Assembly (NCBI GenBank): GCA_948567375.1
Contig: OX419756.1
Span: forward strand, 56,894,552-56,958,551
DNA length: 64,000 nt
DNA from: Lunularia cruciata
Lineage: Eukaryota; Streptophyta; Marchantiopsida; Lunulariales; Lunulariaceae
Direction: 5' to 3'
Positions 1 through 10,420 of this stretch are shown here, piece by piece (position 1 is the stretch's first letter; every line of letters starts with the position of its first letter). A program made the position numbers and the translations under genes. Below the pieces are notes generated by a model. That model ran no database searches, was not told the origin of the DNA, and saw only the letters and a list, made by a program, of their open reading frames with translations.

Positions 1-36
1 ACCATCACAGAACAACTTGCGGATCTCAAGATCAAT

Positions 37-1971
37 GTGGTGCAACTATGGGAGAAGAGAGAGGTGGATCAGAATGTAGGGAGAGGGCCGAGGAGTTATG
101 GAAACTATCCATATAGAGGAGGCCAACCAGCCAACAATTTCAATGATAGAAATTGTTTTGGTTGTGGAGGAATAGGCCATATCCAAAGGAATTGCCCAAA
201 TTCCACTTACCATGGAGGAAGGAGTTATGAGGGAGCCAATAGAGGGAAAGAGGGAGGTTGTGAAACCCAAGTGGCTCCTAATCCCAACAAAGGTAAGGGG
301 ATAGCATCCATAGATGTGGTTGAGAGCAAGTATGAGAAGGGAGAGTGCTCAAACTCCAAGGGTCTTAATTTGGAGCTTTTGGCACAAGAGAAGAAGAGAG
401 CTCGTTTTGTAGAGGATGTTCACTCTTCTCAAGGATTTACTTCAAACAAGGATACTCCTATGTCTACTAGGAGAACTCACACCTCAACACCATCAACAAC
501 AAAGACTCCAAGGAAGAAGTTGGGGATGGAGGATTTCTTGATCTCAAAGCAACAATGGAACTTTAATGTGTTGGAGGATGTTGGTAGTCACAAGGCTAAC
601 ATCAAAGTGGGCCAATTAATTACTTTGAACCCTACCTTGAGAAAGGAGCTTAGAGGTGGTTTGAGTTCTACAAGGAGCAAGAGGAAGAAGAAGGCAAAAT
701 TTCTAGTATCAATGGGGGTGGTGGATGCCAAGCCAGCACCATGGGAGGCTTGTGAATATGCCTCCAAGATTGATGTGAGAGTGAATGGTCACAACATCAA
801 GGATGCATTGGTTGATGGAGAATCAATAGTAAATGCCATGTCAGAAAGGTTGATGAAGAAGTTGGGTATGATACCCTCAAGACCTTCAACATTTGTGGTG
901 AGCATGGCAAACAAGCAACAAGTTCGACCAGTAGGGGTGATGGATAAAGTGGTAGTTTCAATTATGGGAGTTCAAAATCTCATGACTTTCCAAGTCTTGA
1001 AGGATTCAAGCTATGACTTACTTCTTGGGATGCCATGGTTGAGAGCAGCACGCACAACTGATCGATGGCACAAAGGGTACTTGAGGATTGGGCCATCAAA
1101 CCATAGAGTCAGAGTTCCTGTGACTAACACCACCAACACTTCACATTCAGATACACCATCTTCTGATTATTGGGAATCAGATTCTGAAGGAGCTTCAGGT
1201 GTGGACACAAGCATGGAAGAGGAGACTTCCATGGAGGAGGATGAATCTGAATCTGATTCAGATGTGTATCCTTTGTGTGCTATGGATTTTTCACCTAAGC
1301 CAAAGGTTTTGAAGGACCCAGATAAATCACCATTGACACTTGAGGAGGTAAAGAGAAGGTTATCTACCCTCAAATATGGTCCAAATGTTACCAAGGAGGA
1401 GAAGGTGAGATTTGAGGAGATTTTCCGCAAGTTCATCCATGTGTTTGCTTTTAGTTACAAGGATTTGAAGGAAGTCACCTTGGAGGAGCACAAGATAGAG
1501 GTGGAGTCACATGCAAGACCAATCCGCCAAAAGCAACGTCGCATTAGCCCACCAATATCTTTGGTTGTGAAGGAGGAGATTGATAAGCTCAAGGAGGCTG
1601 GATTTATCTTTGAGGTGGAGAATTCAGAATGGGTGTCTCCAATTGTCATTGTGAAGAAAAAGAATGGCAAGCTTCGGGTATGTGTGGATTACAAGAAGCT
1701 CAATGCTATTACCAAGAAGTACAACTACCCATTGCCATTCATTGATGAGATCTTGGAGGAGGTTGCAGGTCATGAGAGGTATAGTTTTGGAGATGGTTAT
1801 AGTGGATACAACCAAATCAAGATTGCACCAGAGCATCAACAACTCACCACGTTCACCACACCTTGGAGAACTTATGCTTTCAAGGTCATGCCTTTTCGGC
1901 TTTGCAATGCTCCAACAACATTCCAACGGTTCATGAACAAGGTATATGAACTTTCATTGGGAAATTTGTGA
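37..1971 (+). pseudogene. gag C-terminus, protease and reverse transcriptase (first part) of element A
   Basis: A 644-codon open frame that continues a gag beginning left of the window; its first Met is not the true start. It carries a CCHC zinc knuckle (Cys40, Cys43, His48, Cys53), a basic and Ser/Thr-rich linker, and a retropepsin-like segment around residue 260, where the active-site Asp-Gly is followed by Glu. The sister copy B has Gly there, so A's protease is probably damaged (a G-to-A change). An acidic Ser/Glu stretch (about residues 375-410) precedes the reverse transcriptase, with recognisable YPLP and FxLCNAP-type motifs. The frame ends at 1971 because about one base is missing near 1953; the catalytic FIDD motif continues in another frame from about 1957. 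Confidence 0.85.
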
Positions 1972-2669
1972 GAGACTTCATTGATGACTTTTGTGTCTAT
2001 GGGAGCAAGGAGGAGCACTTTGAGCACCTAATCAAAGTCTTGCAATGCTTGGATGAGGCAAATGCATCACTCAACCCAGAGAAGTGCATTTTTGGATGTG
2101 AAGAAGGTCTACTTTTGGGGCACATCATCTCCAAGGATGGAATAGCAGTTGATCCTGAGAAGGTGAGGAAAATCTCATACCTTCCATTCCCTTCAAGCTT
2201 GACAAAGTTACGCCAATTCTTAAGGATGGTTGGATACTATAGGAGGTTCATCTTCTCATTTTCCAACAAAGCTTATGCATTGACCATCTACATGAAGAAG
2301 GGTGTAGATTACATGGTGATTTTGGAGGACAAGGAGGCTCTCAAAGCTTTTGAGGAGCTCAAGCAATCCCTTGTTGTAGCTCCAATTCTTGCTAAACCTG
2401 ATTGGAGTAAGCCTTTCATCCTCTACACTGATACTTCTAGTGTAGCTATAGGATGCACTCTTAGTCAATTAGACCAAGATGAGCATGATCATCCAATAGC
2501 TTATGCTAGTAGGCGGATGGTTTCAGCAGAGAAGAACTACTCTGTCACAGAGAGAGAAGGGTTGGCAGTGATCTTTGGTCTCAAGAAGTTTAGACACTAC
2601 TTGATTTGGAGGGAAAGCCACCATTGTCACGGATCACAAGGCTTTGAAGTACATCTTCAACAAGCCTAA
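1968..2669 (+). pseudogene. Reverse transcriptase C-terminal part and RNase H (first part) of element A
   Basis: Continues the reverse transcriptase after the frameshift near 1953. The FIDD catalytic motif lies just after the start, followed by the thumb region and the GH-(I/V)-S-x-x-G-I motif typical of gypsy enzymes. The RNase H part follows, with the TDTS motif holding the first catalytic Asp and the downstream YASR and TEREGLAV motifs. A second frameshift near 2607-2615 ends this frame; the next RNase H motif (TDHKAL) lies in another frame. This is a dead fragment of one polyprotein, not a gene of its own. Confidence 0.84.
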
Positions 2670-3613
2670 TGTTGAAGGGAGAATAGCAAGGTGGATGATA
2701 CTCTTATCTGAGTATGACTACACCATTGAGGATAGGCTAGGAAAGAAACATGCAAATGCTGATTTGTTATCTAGAGCCTATGATCATGATGGAGATAAGC
2801 CAATGGATGATTCCTTCTTGGATGAGGAGCTCATGACAATCTCAGTCACTCAAGAGGTTCCAATGGAGTACAAGGAGATTGTGGATTTTGTGACAAGAGG
2901 TAACTATCCAGAAGGGATGCATGCTAGGGAGAGGAAGGCCCTTGCAGCAAGATCTAGACCTTACACAATGGTGGAGGATATTCTTTTTCACCAAGGAGCA
3001 GATGGTCTTCTTTGAAGAGCAGTGGGTAAGGAAGAGTCTATCCTACTCGTAAAGGAGTTTCATGAAGGTTTAGTATGTGGAGGACACTTTGCAGGAAAGG
3101 TGACTGCTTTCAAGATTCTAGATGCAGGTTACCATTGGAGAGGGATTTTCAAGGATTGTCTTCATTATTGCAAAACTTGTCATGTTTGTCAAGCTTTTGC
3201 TAGAAATCCTACATCCACTCCACCACTTAGATCAATTCCATTGCTATGACCTTTTGAGAAGTAGGGAATTGATTTTGTAGGTCCTCTCAATAGAACCCCA
3301 AAGAACAATCCGTACATTATGGTAGTTACTGATTACCTTACCAAGTGAGTTGAGGGTAGACCATTGAGGGACAAGAATGAAGATGAAGTGGGTAGATTTC
3401 TTTATGAACGCATTATCACTAGGTTTGGATGCCCTTTGGAGTTGATTTCTGATAGAGGAGGAGAGTTTACAGGAAGCATTACTACAGCCATGCTACGACA
3501 TTTCTCTATCACCCATAGAGTAACTACATCCTATAAGCCAAATTCCAATGGCTTGGCAGAGAGAACCAATCAGACCTTGTGCATGATGTTGGCCAAAGAT
3601 GCAGAAATGTGTG
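2616..3613 (+). pseudogene. RNase H C-terminus and integrase of element A, with Trp-to-stop mutations
   Basis: This frame starts in RNase H (TDHKALKYIF motif), then gives a linker, an HHCC integrase zinc-binding module (His residues in the stretch from 3061, CxxC at about 3178-3189) and the integrase core. The D,D,E residues are visible: TDY near 3328, SDRG near 3450, AERTNQ near 3557. In-frame stops occur at 3013, 3247, 3262 and 3346. The last three sit where this family normally has Trp (LWPFEKWGIDF and TKWVEG contexts), and 3013 fits Arg CGA to TGA. The coding sequence ends abruptly near 3613, where LTR sequence begins, so the integrase C-terminal domain is gone. Confidence 0.84.
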
Positions 3614-4115
3614 GATTTTAGTGTGTTGACTTGGTATTATTCCTAGGTGTTTGGCTTTGAGGAAAGAGTTGAGAACTCTTGGGCCCACAAGCCTTTTTGT
3701 TTTGGATTCTTTTATAGTCCAAGGATAGCCCATGTGAAGGAATCCTTGACTTAGTGGTTGGGTCAAGATAAGACCACATGCTTAGGGTAATATGCCCATG
3801 TGAATGGATATTCCTTTCTACTTTTTGACTTTACTTGACTTTTAGTCTAGTAACTTGAGTTACTACGGTAATTAGTAACTTTGGTACGTAACTATTTCAC
3901 AAGTATATAAACAAGGGGTGAGCAGGTACTCATCATCCTTTCATTTGCAACTATCTCTCTCTCATTGAGTTCTCTAGTGATCAATGTTTTGAGTCTTGGA
4001 GTGTTAGCCTTGGAGGAGTATGATGGAGTTGGGGTTCCTTGCCTTCTTAGTCCATAGTGCGCTACTATAATAGCCATCAGAGGTTCATCCAAAGTGAGAG
4101 ACATGCCGGCTCATA
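3614..4115 (+). repeat. 3' LTR of element A, lacking its first ~220 bp (LTR family 1)
   Basis: About 500 bp match, in inverted orientation, the LTR at 7492-7995. A TATA box (TATATAA, 3904-3910) is followed by the presumed transcription start and an R-U5 region. The right end reads GGCTCATA where the sister LTR ends GGCTCACA, so the terminal CA is mutated to TA. Compared with the LTR of B, the first ~220 bp of U3 are missing and the integrase is fused directly to this point. The 5 bp after the end (GGTCT, 4116-4120) would be the target-site duplication, but its partner lies outside the window. Confidence 0.82.
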
Positions 4116-5938
4116 GGTCTTAGTCACAGTTTTTTGTGACTCTATGGTTTGATGGCCCAATCCTCAAGTACCCTTTGTGCCATCGATCAGTTGTGCATGC
4201 TGCTCTCAACCATGGCCTCCCAAGAAGTAAGTTACAGCTTGAATCCTTCAAGACTTGGAAAGTCATGAGATTTTGAACTCCCATAATTGAAACTACCACT
4301 TTATCCATCACCCCTACTGGTCAAACTTGTTGCTTGTTTGCCATGCTCACCACAAATGTTGAAGGTCTTGAGGGTATCATACCCAACTTCTTCATCAACC
4401 TTTCTAACATGGCATTTACTGCTGATCCTCCATCAACCAATGCATCCTTGATGTTGTGACCATTCACTCTCACATCAATCTTGGAGGCATATTCACAAGC
4501 CTCCCATGGTGCTGGCTTGGCATCCACCACCCCTATTGATACTAGAACTTTTGCCTTCTTCTTCCTCTTTCTCCTTGCAGAACTCAAACAACCTCTAAGC
4601 TCCTTTCTCAAGGGTAGGGTTGAAAGTAATCAATAAGCCCACTTTGATGTTAGCCTTGTGACTACCAACATCCTCCAACACATTGTAGTTCCATTGTTAC
4701 TTTGAGATCAAGAAATCCTCCATCCCCAACTTCTTCCTTGGAGTCTTTGTTGTTGATGGTGTTGAGGTGTGAGTTCTCCAAGTAGACATAGGAGTATCCT
4801 TGCTTGGAGTAAATCCTTGAGAAGAGTGAACATCCTCTGCAAAACAAGTGCTCTTTTTCTCTTGTGCCAAAAGCTCCAAATTAAGACCCTTGGAGTTTGA
4901 GCACTCTCCCTTCTCATACTTGCTCTCCACCACATCTATGGATGCTATCCCCTTACCTTTGTTTGGATTAGGAGCCACTTGGGTTTCACAACCTTCCTCT
5001 TTCCCTCTATTGGCTCCCTCATAACCCCTTCCTCCATGGTAAGTGGAATTTGGGCAATTACTTTGGATATGGCATCTTCCTCCACAACCAAAACAATTTC
5101 TATCATTGAAATTGTTGGCTGGTTGAACTCCTTTATATGGATAGTTTCCATAACTCCTAGGCCCTCTCCCTACATTCTGATCCACCTCTCTCTTCTCCCA
5201 TAGTTGCACCACATTGATCTTGAGATCCGCAAGTTGTTCTATGATGGTTTGAAGTGGATCCTTTGGTGGAGGTGCAAGAATTGGAGCAACTACTACTTGT
5301 GGTGCAACCCTTGTCACCTAAGTATCAGAATTTCCACCATAATTGTAGCATTGAGGAGGATGCACAACCTCCTTCACCACCAAATCACTCTCATCCCCTT
5401 CCAAACTCTCCTCCATACGAGTTGTGATCTTGATAGCTTCAACCTTGGAAGAAGGTTTCTCATATCTCACCTTGCTTCTAATTTGTGGTCTCAAACCTCC
5501 CACAAAATTCTTGGTGAGCATGGCTCCTATGCCAATCATTGTAGTCTCCACATCATCCCCACCCTTCCTCAACACTATGTGAAATCTGGACTCTAACTTT
5601 TCCACTCTTTCTACATAGACCCTCACTTTCTCTCCATCTCCTTGCTTGAGAAATGTGACCTCACTCATCAATCTCTCATAACTCTCATCATGAAGAAAGT
5701 TCTCAATTAGTGCTGAAGTCAAAGTCTCCCAAGACTCTTCTTCCCCATCTCTCCTCTCTCTCTTTTGGTATTCTAACTCATACCATGTAAGTGTTGCATC
5801 TTCAAAGAAATCTGGTAACAATAAGGCCCACTCATTCTTCCTTCTCTCATTCTTTCCTATGCAAGCTCTCTTGGAGTCTCTCACAAAGGCCTTTACATCT
5901 TCTCCATCCTTGCCAAAGAAAACTAGAAGTTTCCCCAT
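4116..5938 (-). pseudogene. gag and protease region of element B, with stops and a frameshift
   Basis: The frame starts at the ATG at 5938. The first ~200 residues form the capsid-like retrotransposon gag domain (Arg/Glu-rich, with Trp and FL motifs). A TAG at 5318-5320 interrupts it, and the same frame continues through the CCHC zinc knuckle (CFGC...H...C, near 5090) to a TAA at 4697. Comparison with A shows this TAA replaces a CAA. An extra C near 4612-4620 then shifts frame. The protease region follows (DGGS active-site context) with a TGA at 4321 where A has CGA. The homology ends at the junction with A at 4116. B therefore retains the gag start that A lacks, while A retains the pol that B lacks. 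Confidence 0.84.
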
Positions 5939-6174
5939 CTTAACCTCTCACTATCTTTCTCTTCTCTCAATTTTTCTTTTTCTCTTTTCTTTTCTCTCAC
6001 TCTATAACTAATAGAGTATATACATGACTAACACCATTTGAGAGTAATCCACCGTAGGGAACACAAAAGGTTCAGGTTGCTCCAAGATTTCTATAGCAAC
6101 ATCAAATCCTAGAGTGCATATTAATCAAACCCTCATGGATAGTTTATCCATAAGTTGAAAGATTATCTCCATCA

Positions 6175-6648
6175 CTAATCTTGAGAACTAGCTGATGAAG
6201 GTGGTAGTATTTCTGTAGTTGTACTAAGACTCTCTCCAAGATCCTTTGCCAAAGTCTCCAAAATTGCTTTTACTCCACTACAATCATGTCCTTTTGGAAG
6301 TCCTTCAACTCCACAAACCTCACACAACTCCTTGATCTTAGATCTTCTCCCTCCCAATCTTGGTGAAGAAGGTCCAACATGCAAACCCAAGTCAAGTAAG
6401 CCTCTCCTTTCTCTCAATCTCTTGCTCTCAAAGGTCAATGGATATGAACTTGCCTTATGTCCCTTCTCTCCACACAAAAAGCACTTAGACTCATTCTTTC
6501 CTCCAAGTGGTGTAGGTTTTTGGATCCTCTCAACACTCTCTTCAAATTCTATTGTAAACTCTCTTTTCCTCAAATCCATCCCTTCAATCACCTCAAACCC
6601 TTGGGGAACCTTGCATAATCTCAATTTCCACTCTTGATGACCCTCCAT
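6175..6648 (-). CDS. Extra ORF upstream of gag in element B, zinc-knuckle-like
   Basis: A 157-residue open frame between the primer-binding site and gag, on the same strand as gag. It has a Cys-x2-Cys-x4-His motif at residues 56-64 that matches a retroviral zinc knuckle except that the fourth ligand is Tyr69 instead of Cys, a change explained by TGT to TAT. A second Cys-rich patch (CEVC...HDC) lies near residues 105-118. The flanks are basic and Ser-rich. Extra ORFs before gag are known in some plant Tat/Ogre-type gypsy elements, but I cannot say this ORF belongs to that group. It may be a duplicated gag part or an element-specific RNA-binding protein. Function unknown; the ORF itself is open. 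Confidence 0.55.
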   Translation of the reverse strand: MEGHQEWKLRLCKVPQGFEVIEGMDLRKREFTIEFEESVERIQKPTPLGGKNESKCFLCGEKGHKASSYPLTFESKRLRERRGLLDLGLHVGPSSPRLGGRRSKIKELCEVCGVEGLPKGHDCSGVKAILETLAKDLGESLSTTTEILPPSSASSQD

Positions 6649-7470
6649 GTTCCCAAGATGAATCTAAACATTCAAACATGCTTTTTGTTGATCTCAAACT
6701 CCTCATGCATGAGATCTCCACTCTACAGAATTAACCCTTCCTCACAATGTCACTCAAATATCCCAACCAGTATGTCAGAGTCCTCTGAAATTTTTCACAT
6801 TTGATCACAACTCTAGTGCGTCCCTCCCTGAAAAATTTCAGATCTTTTCATCAAGTCATTTGGCCTAGACATCTTTCTATTGAGCACACATATTTCAGAT
6901 TTGGTCTGAAAACCACTCCCTTCACTTCAAAAACTCATTTCTCCCTGTGCAAGAACTATCTCTCTCTAATATTTGTGGCAGCAGGTAGGATACAATGCAC
7001 TGAATTTTCTTGGAAAATTTCAAGACAATTCACTAAAAATTGAAGAAATGGTAAACTTTGTACAATTTTCCAAAGAGCAGTTTACCCTATCAATTTTCAA
7101 AAATTCTAGCCCAATGCACATAGTAGCTCTAATAATAATTTCATGTGTGCTAACTGAAAGATAACCCAAGCTATTATGTATAGAAATTTCAAGTCTAGAT
7201 CTAAAAGTTGAGATTTTGTCCAAAATCACCTTAATCCCCAAAATCTGTAATCCACCTCACACAATCTCTCCAATTCCTCTCATGTGTACAAGATGTACAA
7301 AATCACCTTAAAGACATCATAATGAACTACAGGGTATACAAATGGATCTTGGTTCTCTAACATAAGTTCAGCCCTCTCCTCTCCTAATGTTCTCTCCAAG
7401 TGAGCTCTCATAGCCTCCTTCTGCCTAATGTAGACTTGAACGTGGAACATTATCTTGCCTTCTAGAGAGG
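6649..7470 (-). other. Untranslated leader of element B
   Basis: About 820 bp between the primer-binding site and the first ORF of B. Only short open frames occur and none resembles a known protein. The position suggests a leader with the packaging signal, but no specific structure was recognised. Confidence 0.5.
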
Positions 7471-7487
7471 TCCCGGCAACGGAACCA
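7471..7487 (-). promoter_or_regulatory. Primer-binding site of element B (tRNA-Asp type)
   Basis: On the - strand the sequence TGGTTCCGTTGCCGGGA lies four bases after the LTR end. It matches the widely seen plant retroelement site complementary to the 3' end of tRNA-Asp, with GTTCCG in place of GCGCCG-like bases near the start. It fixes the LTR end at 7492 and the orientation of B. Confidence 0.7.
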
Positions 7488-7491
7488 AAAA

Positions 7492-8226
7492 TGTGAGCCG
7501 GCCTGTCTCTCACTCATGATGAACCTCTGATGGATATTATGGTAGTGCACCATGGACTAAGAAGGCAAGGAACCCCAACTCCATCATACTCCTCCAAGGC
7601 TAACACTCCAAGACTCAAGACATTGCTCACTAGAGAACTCAATGAGAGAGAGATAGTTGCAAATGAAAGGATGATGAGTACCTACTCACCCCTTGTTTAT
7701 ATACTTATGAAATAATTACGTACCAAAGTTACTAATTACCGTAGTAACTCAAGTTACTAGACTAAAAGTCAAGTAAAGTCAAAAAGTAGAAAGGAATATC
7801 CATTCACATGGGCATATTCCCCTAAGCATGTGGTCTTATCTTGACCCAACCACTAAGCCAAGGATTCCTTCCCATGGGCTATCCTTGGACTAAAGAAGAA
7901 TCAAAAACAAAAAGACTTGCGGGCCCAAAAGTTCTCAACTCTTTCCTCAAAGCCAAACACCTAGGAATAATACCAAGTCAACACACTAAAATCCAAAATA
8001 GTGGTGCTCATCTTTTCTACTTCCTCTAAAGTAAGGTCCCCTTTATCTTAGCTATGACTAACTTTAGCTAACCATGACTAATATAGAACCATCCTTTATC
8101 TCTATATAAATAATATCTCTTAAGTACTTGTAATACCAAGCTAAATATCACAATACCACACACATGCACAAATAGGTGTTATAGTACATGAGGGCCAACT
8201 AACATGAGGTTGGTTGTAGACAACCA
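7492..8226 (-). repeat. 5' LTR of element B (LTR family 1, 735 bp)
   Basis: On the - strand it begins TGGTTGTC at 8226 and ends GGCTCACA at 7492, giving the TG...CA ends of an LTR. A TATA box (TATATAA) lies at 7697-7703. The part 7492-7995 is an inverted copy of 3614-4115. The part up to 8226 is confirmed by a third, degenerate copy at 18275-18916 that is similar along the same length. The flanking bases TACTT (8227-8231) could be half of a target-site duplication. Confidence 0.75.
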
Positions 8227-8239
8227 TACTTGATTCCTA

Positions 8240-9131
8240 ACGCCGAACTCCATGTGTATTTGCATTTTTTGTTAATTTGGGCAATTTTCAACCTATGATT
8301 AGCATTCTCCACTCCTTGGTGGATTCCAAAAAGAAAAGTGTTGATAAAATCACATTTTGTAGCCATAGGTGGATCTTTAACAAGCTTGAAAGTATGAAAG
8401 GGTGTTTGCTATGTATGAGGAAGAATGGTGTGACTTGTGTAGTTTCATTTACTCAATTTTTGTAGGCAATTCCACTAATGGAAGTAAGGTGTTCTACCTT
8501 TCTTGCTCCTGTAAGATGAAGCCCCAAAGCATGTCCTCAATAGTGCAATTGTCTCACTTTGTTTGTCTATTGGTTTGTGGATGGTGTGTTGTGGACATGG
8601 CAAGTTTAGTTTTGAAGGTGCCAAAGAGTGTTATCCAAAAAAAACTAGGGAATTGAGTGCACTCATTGAGAATGCACATGCAAGGTAGGCCATGGGGAGA
8701 AAAGACTATAGCTAAGTACAATTGAGCTAATTGTGAAGCAATCATTTCCTTGATCATAAGAGACACATGAATCATTTTGCTAAGTTGGTCTACAAATACT
8801 ACAATGGAGTCAAATCCTAAGGTGATCTTAGGCAATTCACAAACCAGATCTATGCTTACACATTCCTAACATTGTGTAGGAGTAGAGAGAGGTTGAAAGA
8901 GTTTTGTGAGAGCATGATTAGAGGCTTTATTTTTTTACAAAGTAGGCATATTTGAATGTATACCATCATATTGTTGCTCATCTTTGGCCAATAGTAATGG
9001 CATTTGATTGTATCTAAGGTCTTATCCACTCGAACATGACTTGCAATGGTAGAATCATGACATTTTGCTAGGATGGTGGTTCTTAAGTCAAAAGCATCTA
9101 GGATCAATAACTTACCATCATGAAAGATCAA
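8240..9131 (-). pseudogene. Integrase remnant of element C
   Basis: The N-terminal part (9131-8856) shows the HHCC zinc module of gypsy integrases, with the DKTLDTIK..YYWPKM pattern and a following Cys-x2-Cys. The core part (8835-8554) has the FVDQLSKM motif, the position of the first catalytic Asp, and ends with the HHPQTNRQT motif that precedes the catalytic Glu. Further weak homology (EDML and LLPLVE patterns) runs to about 8240 in shifted frames. Stops separate the pieces. The match is to a different gypsy lineage from A and B. Confidence 0.75.
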
Positions 9132-9399
9132 TTCTTGAATACTAGTTATGCCTTTGGATGATTGAGCTTCTTTTATCTATGGGTCAGTCTTTGTAGCAAT
9201 AGGAATCCTTGGCCAAAATTTTGGGTTCATCTTGACCTCTACCAATAAATTATTTACCATAGGTATTCAAATGAATGCATCTGCAAGTTGCTCCTTGCCT
9301 TCTACATATGTGATTGTCATGTTGAACCATTATCTCTACTCTGCCCAACAAACCTATCAACAAGATAGATCTTTTTGTGTCTCAAAGTAGACTAGAGGT

Positions 9400-9890
9400 T
9401 TGCAGTTTGTCTCCATTACAAAAGCCTCTTGCCAAGATAGTGCTTCCAATGCTTAGTTGCAAGGACAATAAAACACTCTTCTCATTCAATGGTGTGATAG
9501 TTGCACTCTATTGGTAACAATTCTTGAAAGATATAAACAATTTGGTATCATCTATCATTCCATCTTATTGTAGGATTGCTCTTATTGCAACACCTAATGG
9601 ATCTATAGCCAACTTGATTGGATGTTTTGGGTCATACCATTTCAAAATTGGTGCATGTAGTTATGCATCTTTCAATTCTTATGCAATTCCCTACATCCAC
9701 TTGCAAAGTAGTGTCATTCAAGGTTGTGAAATCTTGGAGAAGTCCTCGACAAATTGAAAAGAGAACCTCATCAATCCCAAGAAACTCTAGAGTTGAGTTT
9801 GATCTTTTGGAGCACCTGATTTTTGAATGACCTCAATTTTATCTATTAATACTTGGATACCTTTTTTAATTATAATAACATCATTGTTCT
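9400..9890 (-). pseudogene. Reverse transcriptase end and RNase H remnant of element C
   Basis: On the - strand, after repairing frames by eye, the familiar gypsy patterns KKGIQV, DKIEVIQK, a FLG motif and an EDFSK.SQPLN-like segment can be read. They are followed by a faint RNase H end with an ALKHWKHYL-type pattern. Stops occur every few dozen codons, so this is a fossil. The identification rests on pattern memory of the family, not on a search. Confidence 0.6.
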
Positions 9891-9939
9891 ACTCAAGCCA
9901 CTTCAACTCATGGAACTCCATCTCTCCTTTCTTCAACCC

Positions 9940-10420
9940 GTCCTTGTTCACCTTGGAGTGGTTGTGCTCCTCAGTCTTAGAAATGAATGTTGCCTAATTC
10001 CATAAGAATTGGTCTACCAAAGTTCATAGTTTTAGCCCAATAGTATTGAGTCAATACTACCCCTTCATCTCTTCCAAGCACTCTTGCTATTCTTTGAGCA
10101 CATGCAATGGCTTCAAAAATAGTGCAAGTATTTTGTACCATTATCTCTTGGTGAATTCTCTCTTTTAACCCCCATTTGAAATTTTAAAGAGGTTTAGCTA
10201 GACTCATATTGGTTATTGAAACTTGGAAATCAAGAAATACCTCCATGTACTCTTGTATGTTATTCTTTTGATTGAACCCCCATAGTTAGATTTAAGCCAT
10301 CTGCACAAAATCCACGGATTGGAAATTCTTTAGCATCAATTCTTGCATTATTGTCCAAGTGATCTCTCTTCCTTTTGCCAACATCATTCCTAAGTATCAT
10401 ACCACGTCAGGTCAAGTACC
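9940..10420 (-). pseudogene. gag remnant of element C
   Basis: On the - strand a gag-like segment reads through patterns such as YMEVFLDF, MSLAKPL, WGLKERI, and ends near PILMELGNI, close to the PMELGNI segment common just before the zinc knuckle in plant gypsy gag. No knuckle or protease follows; the sequence passes into the end of the reverse transcriptase, indicating an internal deletion of roughly 1.5 kb, as inferred from usual element sizes. Confidence 0.55.

Larger units (their letters stand above)
1..4115 (+). mobile_element. Ty3/gypsy retrotransposon A, 5'-truncated by window edge, decayed
   Basis: The order gag zinc knuckle, aspartic protease, reverse transcriptase, RNase H, integrase and then an LTR is that of a Ty3/gypsy element on the + strand. 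The 5' LTR and most of gag lie left of the window. The coding part has two frameshifts and several in-frame stops, so it cannot make a polyprotein. The integrase breaks off near 3613 and joins directly to the middle of a 3' LTR, so the integrase C-terminus, polypurine tract and first ~220 bp of the LTR are deleted. At 4115/4116 the LTR end meets the opposite-strand internal region of a sister element (B). This looks like insertion of A into B. The family is inferred from domain order; no database was searched. Confidence 0.88.
4116..8226 (-). mobile_element. Ty3/gypsy retrotransposon B, same family as A, interrupted by A
   Basis: Read on the - strand from 8226: a full 5' LTR, a primer-binding site complementary to the tRNA-Asp 3' end, a ~820-bp leader, an extra ORF with a zinc-knuckle-like motif, gag, and the start of the protease region. 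The internal sequence is nearly identical to 1-1115 on the + strand. It stops exactly at the LTR end of A, so A most likely inserted into B and the rest of B lies to the left of the window. Its outer edge at 8226/8227 abuts integrase sequence of an unrelated gypsy element (C), suggesting that B itself inserted into C. The coding part contains stops and a frameshift. Confidence 0.82.

Noticed and set aside
1945-1975. Programmed frameshift within the reverse transcriptase of element A
   Set aside because: Retroelement frameshift sites lie between gag and pol, not within the polymerase just before its catalytic motif. The shift here is best explained by loss of about one base, as expected in a decayed copy with other stops.
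5204-5596. 130-codon + strand frame
   Set aside because: It is a frame shadow on the strand opposite gag of element B.
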